Assembly (NCBI RefSeq): GCF_013283875.1 | Contig: NZ_CP054139.1 | Span: 1,674,001-1,738,000 of the forward strand | Direction: 5' to 3' | From: Mucilaginibacter mali | GTDB lineage: Bacteria; Bacteroidota; Bacteroidia; Sphingobacteriales; Sphingobacteriaceae | Length of the DNA: 64,000 bases | Shown here: piece after piece, positions 1 through 10,389 of the stretch | Position numbering within the stretch: position 1 is the first letter of the stretch | How the letters are laid out: every line of letters starts with the position of its first letter | The notes under the pieces: model-generated | Database searches by the model: none | The model's input: the letters and a program-made list of their open reading frames with translations, nothing else | Told to the model about the DNA's origin: nothing | Translations under genes and position numbers: made by a program

Positions 1-1
1 G

Positions 2-460
2 CAAATTGTGCAGGATGAGTTTGGTTCGGTTGGTTGTATTGCTGGTGTAGCTACGGCCGGTATACCGCAAGGCGTATTGGTAGCGCAGGAACTGGGATTG
101 CCTTTTGCTTACGTACGGTCTAAACCTAAAGAGCATGGTACCGGCAGCCTTATTGAAGGCGAAATTAAAACCGGCGAACGTATTGTGGTGATCGAAGACC
201 TGATATCGACCGGAAAAAGCAGTTTGCAGGCCGTTGAAGCCCTGCGTGCCGCCGGGCATGATGTGGCAGGTTTGGCAGCGATATTTAGCTATGGCTTTGA
301 CGTTGCCGACGAGAACTTTAAAAAAGCCAAATGCCGCTTTGTTACATTATCAAATTATAATGCCCTTTTAAAATTTGCCGAAGAAGGCCAGTATATACTG
401 CCCGATGATGTGGAACTGCTAAAGAAGTGGCGCGAAGACCCGGAGAACTGGGGCAGATAA
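2..460 (+). CDS. pyrE: Orotate phosphoribosyltransferase, 5'-truncated by the window edge
   Basis: The visible 152 codons are the C-terminal part of orotate phosphoribosyltransferase, which joins orotate and PRPP to form OMP in pyrimidine synthesis (cytoplasm). The PRPP-binding motif is present as VVIEDLISTGKS, and upstream of it are the GVATAGIP segment and the SKPKEHGTG loop typical of PyrE. The frame is open to the window's first codon, so the true start lies upstream; the GTG at 8 is internal. The stop is TAA at 458-460. The hairpin just downstream has its T-run on the other strand, so no terminator for pyrE itself is visible. Confidence 0.93.
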   Translation, partial: QIVQDEFGSVGCIAGVATAGIPQGVLVAQELGLPFAYVRSKPKEHGTGSLIEGEIKTGERIVVIEDLISTGKSSLQAVEALRAAGHDVAGLAAIFSYGFDVADENFKKAKCRFVTLSNYNALLKFAEEGQYILPDDVELLKKWREDPENWGR

Positions 461-470
461 TAAAGAAAAA

Positions 471-507
471 AATCCGCAGGCGCGTATGATGATATGCACT
501 GCGGATT
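471..507 (-). terminator. Rho-independent terminator reading leftwards
   Basis: A 9-bp stem AATCCGCAG/CTGCGGATT encloses a second pairing GCGTAT/ATATGC around a GATG loop. Read on the minus strand, the stem is followed immediately by a run of seven T. On the plus strand it is followed by GAAATATATA, so it does not look like a terminator for pyrE. It implies a leftward transcript from the gap 508-973, where the only visible candidate is the small ORF at 621-701. Confidence 0.6.
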
Positions 508-620
508 GAAATATATAATAGTCCATCAAAAGTTTAATGTGCCATGCGCCGGTTTAGTGGCGGTACGCAGGCTCATATACTTACTATCAACCAGGGAAAA
601 ACTCTTCTTCCAGCGGTCAA

Positions 621-701
621 TTAAAAAACTTTCCTGTTCTCAACGTTGCGGATTGTTAATACACCGTTGATGATAATTAAACTGATAATTAAAACTGCCA
701 T
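621..701 (-). CDS. Possible 26-aa single-span membrane microprotein
   Basis: On the minus strand an ATG at 701 opens 26 codons ending in TAA at 621. The peptide begins MAVLIISLIIING, is hydrophobic for its first 16 or so residues and ends in a charged tail (RNVENRK), so it would span the membrane once. The strong leftward terminator at 471-507 lies 113 bp beyond its stop, which is the main reason to list it. There is no homology evidence and the length is near chance for an AT-rich gap. The rest of the 461-973 gap shows no other ORF I would defend. Confidence 0.25.
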   Translation of the reverse strand: MAVLIISLIIINGVLTIRNVENRKVF

Positions 702-943
702 AACATTAAATCATTAAAAGGTTGTTGCGTTGCTATAACTAAGGCAAATGTTATACCAAGGCGTTATAATTGGTAAATTATAATCTTTTAACGCAAGAGC
801 AGGGTAAATAGTTTCGTAATTAGAAAAAAATGTAGAACTAATTTCCCAAATCATGGGGAAAACCGGGAAGTTTACACAGATATTACACAGTGGCTCAGTA
901 TATTAATATTAGCTATTAATTAATCAAAAATAAACAGGAATAA

Positions 944-2602
<1,659 letters not shown>

Positions 2603-2691
2603 ATTAACCTGACAAAGATTTGAATTTTATAAATTTCAATTTTAAAATAAAATTCGTTTCTTTGTCGCCCCGGTAATTTTACCGGTTACCC

Positions 2692-2764
2692 GACTCGGTA
2701 GCTCAGCTGGTAGAGCAAATGACTCTTAATCATTGGGTCGAGAGTTCGAATCTCTCCCGGGTCA
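2692..2764 (+). tRNA. tRNA-Lys (anticodon CTT)
   Basis: A complete cloverleaf can be drawn. The acceptor stem GACTCGG pairs with CCGGGTC (one G-T wobble), with discriminator A at 2764. The anticodon stem AATGA/TCATT encloses the loop CTCTTAA, giving anticodon CTT, which reads AAG (Lys). The T-arm is GAGAGTTCGAATCTCTC. The 3' CCA is not fully encoded (the genome reads CCT), so it is added after transcription. The AT-rich stretch before it contains TTTCTTTG, a weak promoter-like box. Confidence 0.95.
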
Positions 2765-2903
2765 CCTGATGGGTCAAACGTGAAATTCACAGTTTGGCCC
2801 ATTTTTGTTTTCTATAACAGACCATAGTCTGGTAGGTGAAATTTGCTCCCTATTTTGTGGTTCAGTATCAAATCATATATTTGAGTACCAATAATCTTTT
2901 TAA

Positions 2904-3800
2904 ATGTCATTGAATCTGTGTCCAGCCTGTAACGGCGCTCTTAAGCCTAAATACAAGTTAAAGTTCGATATTTTTAAATGCCGCGAATGCGGATTATACA
3001 TTTCTGATGCCAGTTTTGATCATTCCTTTGTTTCCGACATGGATAATGATATGCGGGCGGTGGGATTGGAGAAATTGCGTATTACTAATTTTAAATTTAT
3101 TGCCGATAAAATAAAACAGGTTTTCGGGACGGGTATAAAAAATGTTAAAGGGCTGGAAATTGGTTGCGGCAACGGGTGGTGGTTAAAAACCTGTCGCGAG
3201 GAGGGCATAAACTGTTCAGGGATTGAGCCGGAACGGGCGTTCAGCCCCATATACGAGGCCAATGAATATGATGTTGCTTACGGGTTTTACCCGGCTACAA
3301 AAAGCGATACCCAATACGATTTTATTATAATGAATGATGTTTTTGAACATATTCCTGACGTTGACAGCCTTACGGCTTCCTTAAACGCCGACTTAAAGGA
3401 TGGGGGATACCTGATCATTAACATCCCCATGAGCGATGGCTTTTTTAGCGTAACCGCGCGTTTGTTAAATAAATTAGGTGTTAAAAGCATTTTAAACAGG
3501 ATGTGGCAGTTTGATTTTCACAGCCCGCATTATACCTATTTTAACGCGGCTAACCTAAACCTGCTGGTTAGCAAACACGGTTTTGTAAAGGTGAACGATT
3601 TTAGGCTAAATACGCTGGATCTGGGCAGTACAAAAGAGCGGATAGTAACGGACAAAAAATTCAATAAATTAAGCGCTGATATCATGGCGGGGGTGCTTAC
3701 CCTGGCTATGCCTGTTATTAACGCCGCAAAGCCTGATGCTAAAGTATTCTTTTTTAAAAAAGTGGCTACAAATAACAATGCAGCCGGCAACAGGGAATAG
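2904..3800 (+). CDS. SAM-dependent methyltransferase with N-terminal zinc ribbon
   Basis: 298 residues. Four cysteines, CPAC (6-9) and CREC (26-29), form a probable zinc ribbon. A class I methyltransferase fold follows, with motif I GLEIGCGNG (83-91), an acidic ribose-binding position in GIEPE and the later DVFEHIPD segment typical of Methyltransf_11/23 proteins. The order zinc ribbon then methyltransferase occurs in enzymes acting on glycolipid, sugar or natural-product substrates, and the substrate cannot be named here. There is no signal peptide. The gene stands alone between a tRNA and a convergent ABC-F gene and ends before a clear terminator at 3919-3951. Confidence 0.85.
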   Translation: MSLNLCPACNGALKPKYKLKFDIFKCRECGLYISDASFDHSFVSDMDNDMRAVGLEKLRITNFKFIADKIKQVFGTGIKNVKGLEIGCGNGWWLKTCREEGINCSGIEPERAFSPIYEANEYDVAYGFYPATKSDTQYDFIIMNDVFEHIPDVDSLTASLNADLKDGGYLIINIPMSDGFFSVTARLLNKLGVKSILNRMWQFDFHSPHYTYFNAANLNLLVSKHGFVKVNDFRLNTLDLGSTKERIVTDKKFNKLSADIMAGVLTLAMPVINAAKPDAKVFFFKKVATNNNAAGNRE

Positions 3801-3918
3801 TAGTATTAGCATCTCATGCGTCTGCTAATAATTTAATGCCATAATTTACAAACACGCAATTTCCCTCAAATCCACAAGGAGAAAAGTTTTAGAGATGGAT
3901 GATATACAGATCATATAA

Positions 3919-3951
3919 GGAAACATCCTGCCCCGGATGTTTCCTTTTTTT
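3919..3951 (+). terminator. Rho-independent terminator of the methyltransferase gene
   Basis: A perfect 10-bp stem GGAAACATCC/GGATGTTTCC with loop TGCCCC is followed by seven T on the plus strand. It lies between two convergent genes. No T-run follows on the minus strand, so it serves mainly the plus-strand transcript. Confidence 0.85.
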
Positions 3952-3958
3952 AACCTCC

Positions 3959-5593
3959 TTAGCTTTGCTCTATCTCTTTTAAACTATTCATTTTTTTGTA
4001 GGCCAGGAACCCTTTAATATCCTCAAAGTGTTCGCGTACCCGCTTGTTCCCAAACTCGAATACTTTTTTAACCAGCCCGTCCAGGAAATCACGATCGTGC
4101 GATACCAGGATCAGTGTACCATCAAAGTCGCGCAGCGCGTCCTTAATAATGTCTTTGGTCTTCATATCCAAATGGTTGGTCGGCTCATCCAGTATCAACA
4201 GGTTTACAGGCTCTAACAATAACTTGATCATGGCTAAACGGGTACGCTCCCCACCCGAAAGTACCTTTACTTTTTTTGTCGTGTCATCGCCGCTGAACAT
4301 GAACGCGCCTAACAGGTCCCTGATCTTAAGTGTGCCATCGCTTAAAGGGATCTGGTCAATGGTGTCGAATACGGTCAGGTTTTCATCCAGCAAGGCCGCC
4401 TGGTTTTGGGCAAAGTACCCTATCCTGGCATTGTGGCCTACTTTTAAATTGCCTTCAAAATCGATCTCGTCCATAATGGCTTTGATCATCGTCGACTTGC
4501 CTTCCCCGTTTTTACCTACAAAGGCTACTTTCTCGCCCCGTTCGATAGTCATGGACGCATTTTTGAATACCACATGATCGCCGTAGCTTTTACTCAGGTC
4601 TTCAACAATTAAAGGATATTGTCCCGAACGCGGCGAAGGGGGGAACTTCAATCTTAAGGCCGAGGTATCCACTTCGTCAATCTCGATGATCTCCAGTTTT
4701 TCCAGCATCTTAACCCGCGATTGCACCTGCAGGGTTTTAGAATAAGTCCCACGGAAGCGTTCGATAAATTCCTGGTTATCCGCAATAAAGCGTTGCTGCT
4801 CTTCGTAAGCTTTCAACTGGTGTACACGGCGGTCGGCACGCAGTTGCAGGTAATGGCTGTATTTGGCTTTATAGTCGTAGATACGGCCCATGGTTACTTC
4901 AATAGTGCGGTTAGTGATGTTATCTACAAAAGCACGGTCGTGCGAGATCACCATTACCGCCTTGGCCGAATTGACCAGGAAATCTTCCAGCCATTGGATA
5001 CTTTCGATATCCATGTGGTTGGTTGGCTCATCCAATAAAATAAGGTCTGGTTTCTTCAACAGGATCTTTGCCAGTTCGATGCGCATGCGCCAGCCGCCCG
5101 AAAATTCGGAGGTTGGCCGGGTGAAGTCGCTGCGCTCAAAGCCCAATCCTTTCAGTACTTTTTCCGCCTCAGCTTCGTAATTGGTATCTTCAATAGTATA
5201 AACCTTCTCGCTCAGCTCCGATACGCGCTCGATCAGCTTCATGTACTCGTCGCTCTCGTAATCAGTTCGCGTATTCAGCTGCTCGTTCACCTCATCCAGT
5301 TCCTTTTGCATTCGGTTGGCCTCGGCAAAGGCTTTCATGGTTTCCTCAAAAACGGTAACCTTGTCTTCGGTTAGCAAATGCTGCGGTAAATAAGCGATGA
5401 CCGCCTCTTTAGGGCCGGTTACATTACCGGTAGTGGGTTTGGCCACACCGGCTATAATTTTAAGGATGGTAGATTTGCCGGCGCCATTTTTCCCCATCAG
5501 CGCTATTTTGTCGTTCTCGTTTATCGGGAAAGTTACATCGCTAAACAGGGTGGTTCCGCCAAATGAAACCGAAATATTATTTACATTGATCAC
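3959..5593 (-). CDS. ABC-F family ATPase (YheS/Uup-like)
   Basis: 544-residue soluble ABC-F protein with two complete nucleotide-binding domains. Walker A motifs are GKNGAGKST and GKNGEGKST, signatures FSGGW and LSGGE, Walker B motifs LILLDEPTNHMD and [12 protein letters not shown], and switch motifs SHDRAF and SHDRDF. Both composite ATP sites therefore look active, unlike the ABC-F at 974-2602. The linker is long and basic with coiled-coil character and probably reaches the tRNA/peptidyl-transferase region of the ribosome. The general family role is translation support or ribosome rescue; nothing points to antibiotic resistance. It is divergent from the helicase gene at 5776, sharing a short upstream region of about 180 bp. 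Confidence 0.93.
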   Translation of the reverse strand: MINVNNISVSFGGTTLFSDVTFPINENDKIALMGKNGAGKSTILKIIAGVAKPTTGNVTGPKEAVIAYLPQHLLTEDKVTVFEETMKAFAEANRMQKELDEVNEQLNTRTDYESDEYMKLIERVSELSEKVYTIEDTNYEAEAEKVLKGLGFERSDFTRPTSEFSGGWRMRIELAKILLKKPDLILLDEPTNHMDIESIQWLEDFLVNSAKAVMVISHDRAFVDNITNRTIEVTMGRIYDYKAKYSHYLQLRADRRVHQLKAYEEQQRFIADNQEFIERFRGTYSKTLQVQSRVKMLEKLEIIEIDEVDTSALRLKFPPSPRSGQYPLIVEDLSKSYGDHVVFKNASMTIERGEKVAFVGKNGEGKSTMIKAIMDEIDFEGNLKVGHNARIGYFAQNQAALLDENLTVFDTIDQIPLSDGTLKIRDLLGAFMFSGDDTTKKVKVLSGGERTRLAMIKLLLEPVNLLILDEPTNHLDMKTKDIIKDALRDFDGTLILVSHDRDFLDGLVKKVFEFGNKRVREHFEDIKGFLAYKKMNSLKEIEQS

Positions 5594-5775
5594 AATAGGA
5601 GCGTTTTAAATTGGCCGCAAAGATAAACACTGTTAGGGATTTCGCCGCTGTAGTTAAAAAATTAGTAGTAGCATAATAATTACTATCAAACAAATTGCTG
5701 TTAGTACTTTATGCCTGGCGCAATTTATTCACATCCCGTTTTTCACCACGCCGCTTTTGTACCTTAGCCGCTGAT

Positions 5776-7764
5776 ATGGAGAACCCTTTACTGGAACTTG
5801 CACGCGCCTATGTGGAAACCACAAACACCATTGTTTTCCTTACAGGTAAGGCAGGAACGGGCAAGACAACACTGTTGAGGGAAATTCGCCAAACATCAAA
5901 AAAACGACTGGCCATTGTAGCGCCAACCGGTGTAGCGGCCATCAACGCGGGCGGCATGACCATTCACTCGCTGTTCCAATTGCCTTTCGGCCCCATGCTG
6001 CCCAATCAGCCCGACAGGCCCGAGCAAAGCTATAACGCCGAAAAGCGCGAACTGCTGCAAAGCCTGGAATTATTGATTATCGATGAGATCAGTATGGTGC
6101 GGCCCGATGTGCTGGATCAGATCGATCTCATCCTGCGCAACCTGCGCGGTAACCGGTATTGCTTTGGCGGCGTGCAATTGCTGCTGATTGGCGATCTGGC
6201 GCAGCTAAGCCCCATAGTGCGTGGCGAAGAATGGGCGCTGTTGAGGCCTTATTACGCCACGCCCTACTTCTTCAGCGCGCGGGTGCTTGCGCAAAACGCC
6301 TTTGTGCGTATTGAACTGGATAAGGTGTACCGCCAAAGCGACCCCGTATTTGTCGATATCCTGAACGCCATGCGCGATCAGCAAGTATCGGCAGATAAGC
6401 TGGCCCGCCTGAACGAACGTTATATCCCGGCTTTTGAACCGGCGACTGATGAGCCGTATATCACGCTCACTACCCACAACCGCATGGCGCAGCAGCTTAA
6501 CAGTGAGCGGCTTGGGGCATTGCCGGGTAATGTGATGGATTATAAAGCTACCATCCGCGGAGAATTCCCGGCTGATGCCTATCCCACGGAAACCAACCTG
6601 GAGTTAAAGACCGGCGCGCAGGTGATGTTTGTAAAAAACGATAGTTCGGCCGAGAAGCGGTATTATAACGGCAAGATTGGCACGGTTATCAAGCTTGAGC
6701 CGGATACCGTTTACGTGGCTACGCCCGATGGCCGGGAGATAGCCGTGCAAGCCCTGGAGTGGACCAACGTAAAATACCAGGCCGATGGCGAGCAGATAAG
6801 CGAGAGTAATGCCGGCAGCTTCGCGCAGATACCGCTGAAGCTGGCCTGGGCCATCACCATCCATAAAAGCCAGGGCCTTACTTTTGATAAAGCTATTATT
6901 GATGTGAGCGAGGCTTTTACGCATGGACAAGCCTATGTAGCGTTGAGCCGCTGCCGCTCGCTGGAGGGCCTGGTGCTGCGCAACCCGGTAAACGACCGCA
7001 ACATAATAGCCGACCCGGCCGTGCTGCGCTTTAACCGCGAAGCCGAACAGCATCGCCCGGACCAGAATACGTTGGCGCAACACCGTGAGGATTACCGACT
7101 GTTTTTGCTGACGGAACTATTTAACTTTAGCGAGTTGAGATATCGGCTAAAAAAATTTGAAGCCCTGCTGCCCGATTTCGAACAGGCAGTTTTTGCCGTA
7201 GCTGAAAAGCTACCCGCCAAACTTCCGCAATATGCAGATGAGCGCATCCGCAACGCGGCGGGTTATTTCGACGATAAGTTTAAGACAGCTATTACCAAGC
7301 TTCATGAACAGCTGACTGCCTTTGTTGGTACATCAAAGGAAATGGCCGGCAAGGCTGATGAACTGCTGCGCTGGCTGCTGACGAGATCGGAGCAATTAGA
7401 AGTATTTTGCCAATTACCGTTTACGGCAGAGGCTTACCTTAATTTACAGCGTAAAGGCAAGGCCAGCCTCAGCTTTTCGTTACTGAAGCAACTAAACGCC
7501 AAGTCCAACGAAGCGCTTGCCGAACAACTCATCAACTGGCGGAATGAAGCCGCGCAACAGGAGGGGGTACTTGCCAATATGCTTTTCTCCGAACAAACGC
7601 TATTTGCCATAGCCGCTAAACTGCCGCAAAACCTAAAGGCGCTTGGCGCGATAAAGGGCGTTGGCGCGGAGAAGTCGGCCCGTTATGGCGCGGCCATTTT
7701 AACGCTTATTCGTGCTTACCAGCAGGAGGGGACCGGCGCGGCCGACCAGGTTAGCTTGTTTTAA
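5776..7764 (+). CDS. PIF1-like DNA helicase with C-terminal HRDC domain
   Basis: Superfamily 1B helicase, 662 residues from the ATG at 5776. The frame is open 27 codons further up from a TTG, but that extension is not conserved-looking and the ATG puts Walker A at its usual distance from the N terminus. Walker A is GKAGTGKTT (24-32), Walker B LLIIDEISM, and the C-terminal motif WAITIHKSQGLTF followed by YVALSRCRS is the UvrD_C_2 region of PIF1/RecD helicases. The last 90 residues contain an HRDC-like segment (LGAIKGVGAEKSARYG), a nucleic-acid-binding module. Expected role is 5'-3' unwinding, for example of G-quadruplexes or recombination intermediates. It is transcribed divergently from the ABC-F gene. 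Confidence 0.88.
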   Translation: MENPLLELARAYVETTNTIVFLTGKAGTGKTTLLREIRQTSKKRLAIVAPTGVAAINAGGMTIHSLFQLPFGPMLPNQPDRPEQSYNAEKRELLQSLELLIIDEISMVRPDVLDQIDLILRNLRGNRYCFGGVQLLLIGDLAQLSPIVRGEEWALLRPYYATPYFFSARVLAQNAFVRIELDKVYRQSDPVFVDILNAMRDQQVSADKLARLNERYIPAFEPATDEPYITLTTHNRMAQQLNSERLGALPGNVMDYKATIRGEFPADAYPTETNLELKTGAQVMFVKNDSSAEKRYYNGKIGTVIKLEPDTVYVATPDGREIAVQALEWTNVKYQADGEQISESNAGSFAQIPLKLAWAITIHKSQGLTFDKAIIDVSEAFTHGQAYVALSRCRSLEGLVLRNPVNDRNIIADPAVLRFNREAEQHRPDQNTLAQHREDYRLFLLTELFNFSELRYRLKKFEALLPDFEQAVFAVAEKLPAKLPQYADERIRNAAGYFDDKFKTAITKLHEQLTAFVGTSKEMAGKADELLRWLLTRSEQLEVFCQLPFTAEAYLNLQRKGKASLSFSLLKQLNAKSNEALAEQLINWRNEAAQQEGVLANMLFSEQTLFAIAAKLPQNLKALGAIKGVGAEKSARYGAAILTLIRAYQQEGTGAADQVSLF

Positions 7765-7904
7765 AAGCGCGCCCGGCATTGCCAATCTTTTGATCTGTTA
7801 TGGCGCGTGCGCCAATTTTTGAGCTATAACTAAATTTTTCTTATTGTATCATGCATGAACTAATTCTGCGTTTATTTGTTTAACTAAACATATCTACCAT
7901 AATA

Positions 7905-9233
7905 ATGAGCAAAGTATTTACGATAACAGACGGACTTGAGAATATGGGTGCCCTGCGCACCGGCGGACAAGGTTCTGTATATAAAGGGCGACGGATAGGC
8001 CCCATCATCTCGGCCGTAAAAATTTTGCCCACGCCCATACATACCGAAAGCACCGACGATAAAAATTATCGCAATTTTTTAAACGAGGTTGAAAAGCTGA
8101 AAAAGGTGAACGAAGTGCCCAACCCAAATGTGGTTAAAATACTAAACTCGGGCATTACCGAAAGCGGGTCGTTCCCCTTTATCGAGATGGAGTTTATTGA
8201 AGGGCCTGATCTGGGCGAACTACTGGCCGAACCGCACGATAAGATCTTTACCCTGAAAGAAGTGGTAAAACTGGCAGATCAGTTATCCTGCGCGCTGGCG
8301 CATTGTCATGGCGTGGGTGTTAAGCACGGCGATATTAAAAGCAATAATATCAAATTCAACGTGCACTCGGGCAATTATGTGCTGCTTGATTTTGGCTTGT
8401 CCATCATGAGCGACGAGCAGCGTCGCAGTAGCATGCGCCATGCCGGGGCTATCGAGTTTATGGCGCCTGAGCAAAACGAGGGCAAAATGGAGTTCCAAAC
8501 CGATGTGTACAGCTATGGAGTGATCTTATACGAACTGATAACCGGTACGGTGCCCTTTCCGTTGCACGATAACGGGGAAACATCGCGCAATACGGTAATG
8601 CTGGCGCACATGGAGTCGCCGGTGCCCGATATGCTGAAGCTGCGCAAGCAAAATATGCCTAAAGATTGGCCTCAAAAGCAGCGCGACCGCGAAATGCGGG
8701 TGCCCGCCTGGTTGCTTGCTTTAGTTTATAAATGCCTGGAGAAAAAGCCAGAAAACCGTTATGCCAATGGCGATGAACTGCACGATGCTATTATTGAGAA
8801 CAGCATTGCCGACATCCGCTGGGAGGAACCTGCCGAGGTAACTCCAACCGTTACCGAACAGGAGGCCAAAGCCGTTGTCGACGCTGGTTATGTGAATAAT
8901 GAAGCGGACAGCAATATGATGCAGATATCCAAACCCGTGTTTTGGGGTTTGATGCTGTTGCTTATCGGTTTTATGAGCTTTACGGGCTATGCCTTGTTTA
9001 AAAACAAGTCGGGGCAAACAGACATGGTGGCTAAACTAAGGGCCGATTCGATACGGGTGGCCGATAGCCTGAACAACGAAAATAACAAGGCTTTAGCCGA
9101 GCAACAGCAAAAAGACAGGCGCGACTCGGCCATACGGGCTTCCATCAGGGCCGATATTGAGAAAAGGAAAAAGGAGATGGGCGAGGCCGATACCTCTACT
9201 GTCGACAGTTTGCAGGAGCAGCCGCCGCAATAA
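7905..9233 (+). CDS. Membrane Ser/Thr protein kinase 1 (PASTA-less, PknB-like)
   Basis: 442 residues. The N-terminal kinase domain carries a glycine loop GGQGSVYKG (20-28), ATP lysine K39, catalytic HGDIKSNN (D143, N148), DFG at 162-164 and MAPEQ in the activation segment. The usual HRD is HGD, so this is a non-RD type kinase. One membrane span lies at about 345-365 (FWGLMLLLIGFMSF), followed by a charged, helical periplasmic tail of about 70 residues without PASTA or other sensor repeats. It is the first gene of the co-directional kinase/FHA/phosphatase/SEDS-PBP locus and a close paralog of the kinase at 16983, with identical numbering of all catalytic residues. Substrates are unknown; neighbouring FHA proteins and the SEDS-PBP are candidates. 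Confidence 0.93.
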   Translation: MSKVFTITDGLENMGALRTGGQGSVYKGRRIGPIISAVKILPTPIHTESTDDKNYRNFLNEVEKLKKVNEVPNPNVVKILNSGITESGSFPFIEMEFIEGPDLGELLAEPHDKIFTLKEVVKLADQLSCALAHCHGVGVKHGDIKSNNIKFNVHSGNYVLLDFGLSIMSDEQRRSSMRHAGAIEFMAPEQNEGKMEFQTDVYSYGVILYELITGTVPFPLHDNGETSRNTVMLAHMESPVPDMLKLRKQNMPKDWPQKQRDREMRVPAWLLALVYKCLEKKPENRYANGDELHDAIIENSIADIRWEEPAEVTPTVTEQEAKAVVDAGYVNNEADSNMMQISKPVFWGLMLLLIGFMSFTGYALFKNKSGQTDMVAKLRADSIRVADSLNNENNKALAEQQQKDRRDSAIRASIRADIEKRKKEMGEADTSTVDSLQEQPPQ

Positions 9234-9338
9234 AACATCTTGCCGATTTTATTGGTATATTAAAGCAATATTTCAAACATCTGCGCCCCTAATGGGTTAA
9301 AACAATGTTCAACACAAAAAAACCTGATCAGGATACAC

Positions 9339-10286
9339 ATGGAACCTAAAACTTCTTTTTGGCAACGCATAGGCATACAGGATTGGTTTTTAACCAACGA
9401 AAACACCTCCGGTGCTAAAAAGCAGCAAGCGCTTACACCTAACGATGTTTACAACTACGTGGTAGATAAGTTTAACGATTCGGTGAGGCAGCTTTCCTTT
9501 GCCGACCGTATTGTTTTTTACCACGAATATATCATCAGCTTCAACCCCGAAGATTACCAGGAGTTTATGAATAATAAGCAGGGCATCCTGGGGCTTATCG
9601 TAAACGAAACGGTAAAGAAGTTTTACGAGCATCTGAAACAATACCGCCAGGCCGGCAAAACGGTTGTGCCGTCCAGTTCAAAATGGGTGTTCCGTTTGGT
9701 ATCGCACCCCGATTATAAGCGCGGCGATATCGGCTTTATTGGTAAACTGCTGCCCGGCAGCACCAAAAAAGATGAGAACCTGCGGGTTACCTTTATCCCC
9801 CGGCAAACCGGCATTGCCCAAACCTTTGATGTAAGCCAGGACGTGTTGAAAGGCTTCACTTATTACAGCGAGGGCTATTATGAACTGCCTTATGTGGATG
9901 ACCTGGGCGGAGAAGAAGCCCCGGTTGATAACAAGAAGAAAAGCTTTGCCCGTTTTGAAACCATTTTGCCCGAGCAGCAATTTGCCGGTAAAAAGGTGGA
10001 ATACATCATGAAAGACCTGGAGATCATCGTATCGGGCGATGAGGAGGAACGCGACGACAGTAACATCTTTAAAATACCTACCGAATGGGTCAATACGCCG
10101 CACCTGCATATCCGGTATAATAAGTCTGACGGTAAATTTTACCTGGCATCCTTTGGCGAGCGGACCATACTGAACGAGAACGAGGTGCCCAAAAGTGATG
10201 TCAATTCGCCATCGTGGGTAGAGTTGCCCATGAACTCGAAAATATTACTGAACGGGATAGTGGGGGTTAATATTTTTAAACCGTAA
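9339..10286 (+). CDS. FhaA-like protein with degenerate FHA-type C-terminal domain
   Basis: 315 residues, no signal peptide or membrane span. I do not recognise it as a named family. Two regions are visible: an N-terminal alpha/beta part with a helix-rich segment (about 30-130), and a C-terminal beta-rich part (about 235-315) that lines up with the FHA domain of the protein at 16194. HLHIRYNKSDGKFYLASFG matches the ISRQHAHIEWNNEKGCFMF stretch by position. The FHA Gly-Arg and Ser of the phosphothreonine pocket are replaced, so phosphopeptide binding is doubtful. It lies 105 bp after the kinase and just before the microprotein and phosphatase. It may be a scaffold paralogous to the active FHA protein; this is inference. 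Confidence 0.6.
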   Translation: MEPKTSFWQRIGIQDWFLTNENTSGAKKQQALTPNDVYNYVVDKFNDSVRQLSFADRIVFYHEYIISFNPEDYQEFMNNKQGILGLIVNETVKKFYEHLKQYRQAGKTVVPSSSKWVFRLVSHPDYKRGDIGFIGKLLPGSTKKDENLRVTFIPRQTGIAQTFDVSQDVLKGFTYYSEGYYELPYVDDLGGEEAPVDNKKKSFARFETILPEQQFAGKKVEYIMKDLEIIVSGDEEERDDSNIFKIPTEWVNTPHLHIRYNKSDGKFYLASFGERTILNENEVPKSDVNSPSWVELPMNSKILLNGIVGVNIFKP

Positions 10287-10290
10287 ACGT

Positions 10291-10389
10291 ATGTCGCAAC
10301 TACTATCCGCAGGTTTACTGGTTATTGTGGTGTTGCTATTGATAACTCATTTTTACGATATTAAAAACTCGCGCAAAAACAATGGCTGA
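10291..10389 (+). CDS. 32-aa single-span membrane microprotein, overlapping the phosphatase start
   Basis: An ATG at 10291, four bases after the stop of the preceding gene, opens 32 codons ending at TGA 10387-10389. The stop is inside the sequence ATGGCTGA, whose ATG (10382) starts the PP2C gene, an 8-bp overlap suggesting translational coupling. The peptide has a short N terminus, a hydrophobic core (GLLVIVVLLLI, residues 8-18) and a basic, Asn-rich cytoplasm-like tail (KNSRKNNG), so it would be a single-pass inner-membrane protein. It fills the whole gap between two genes without leaving spacer. It could instead be a coupling leader without protein function. Confidence 0.55.
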   Translation: MSQLLSAGLLVIVVLLLITHFYDIKNSRKNNG

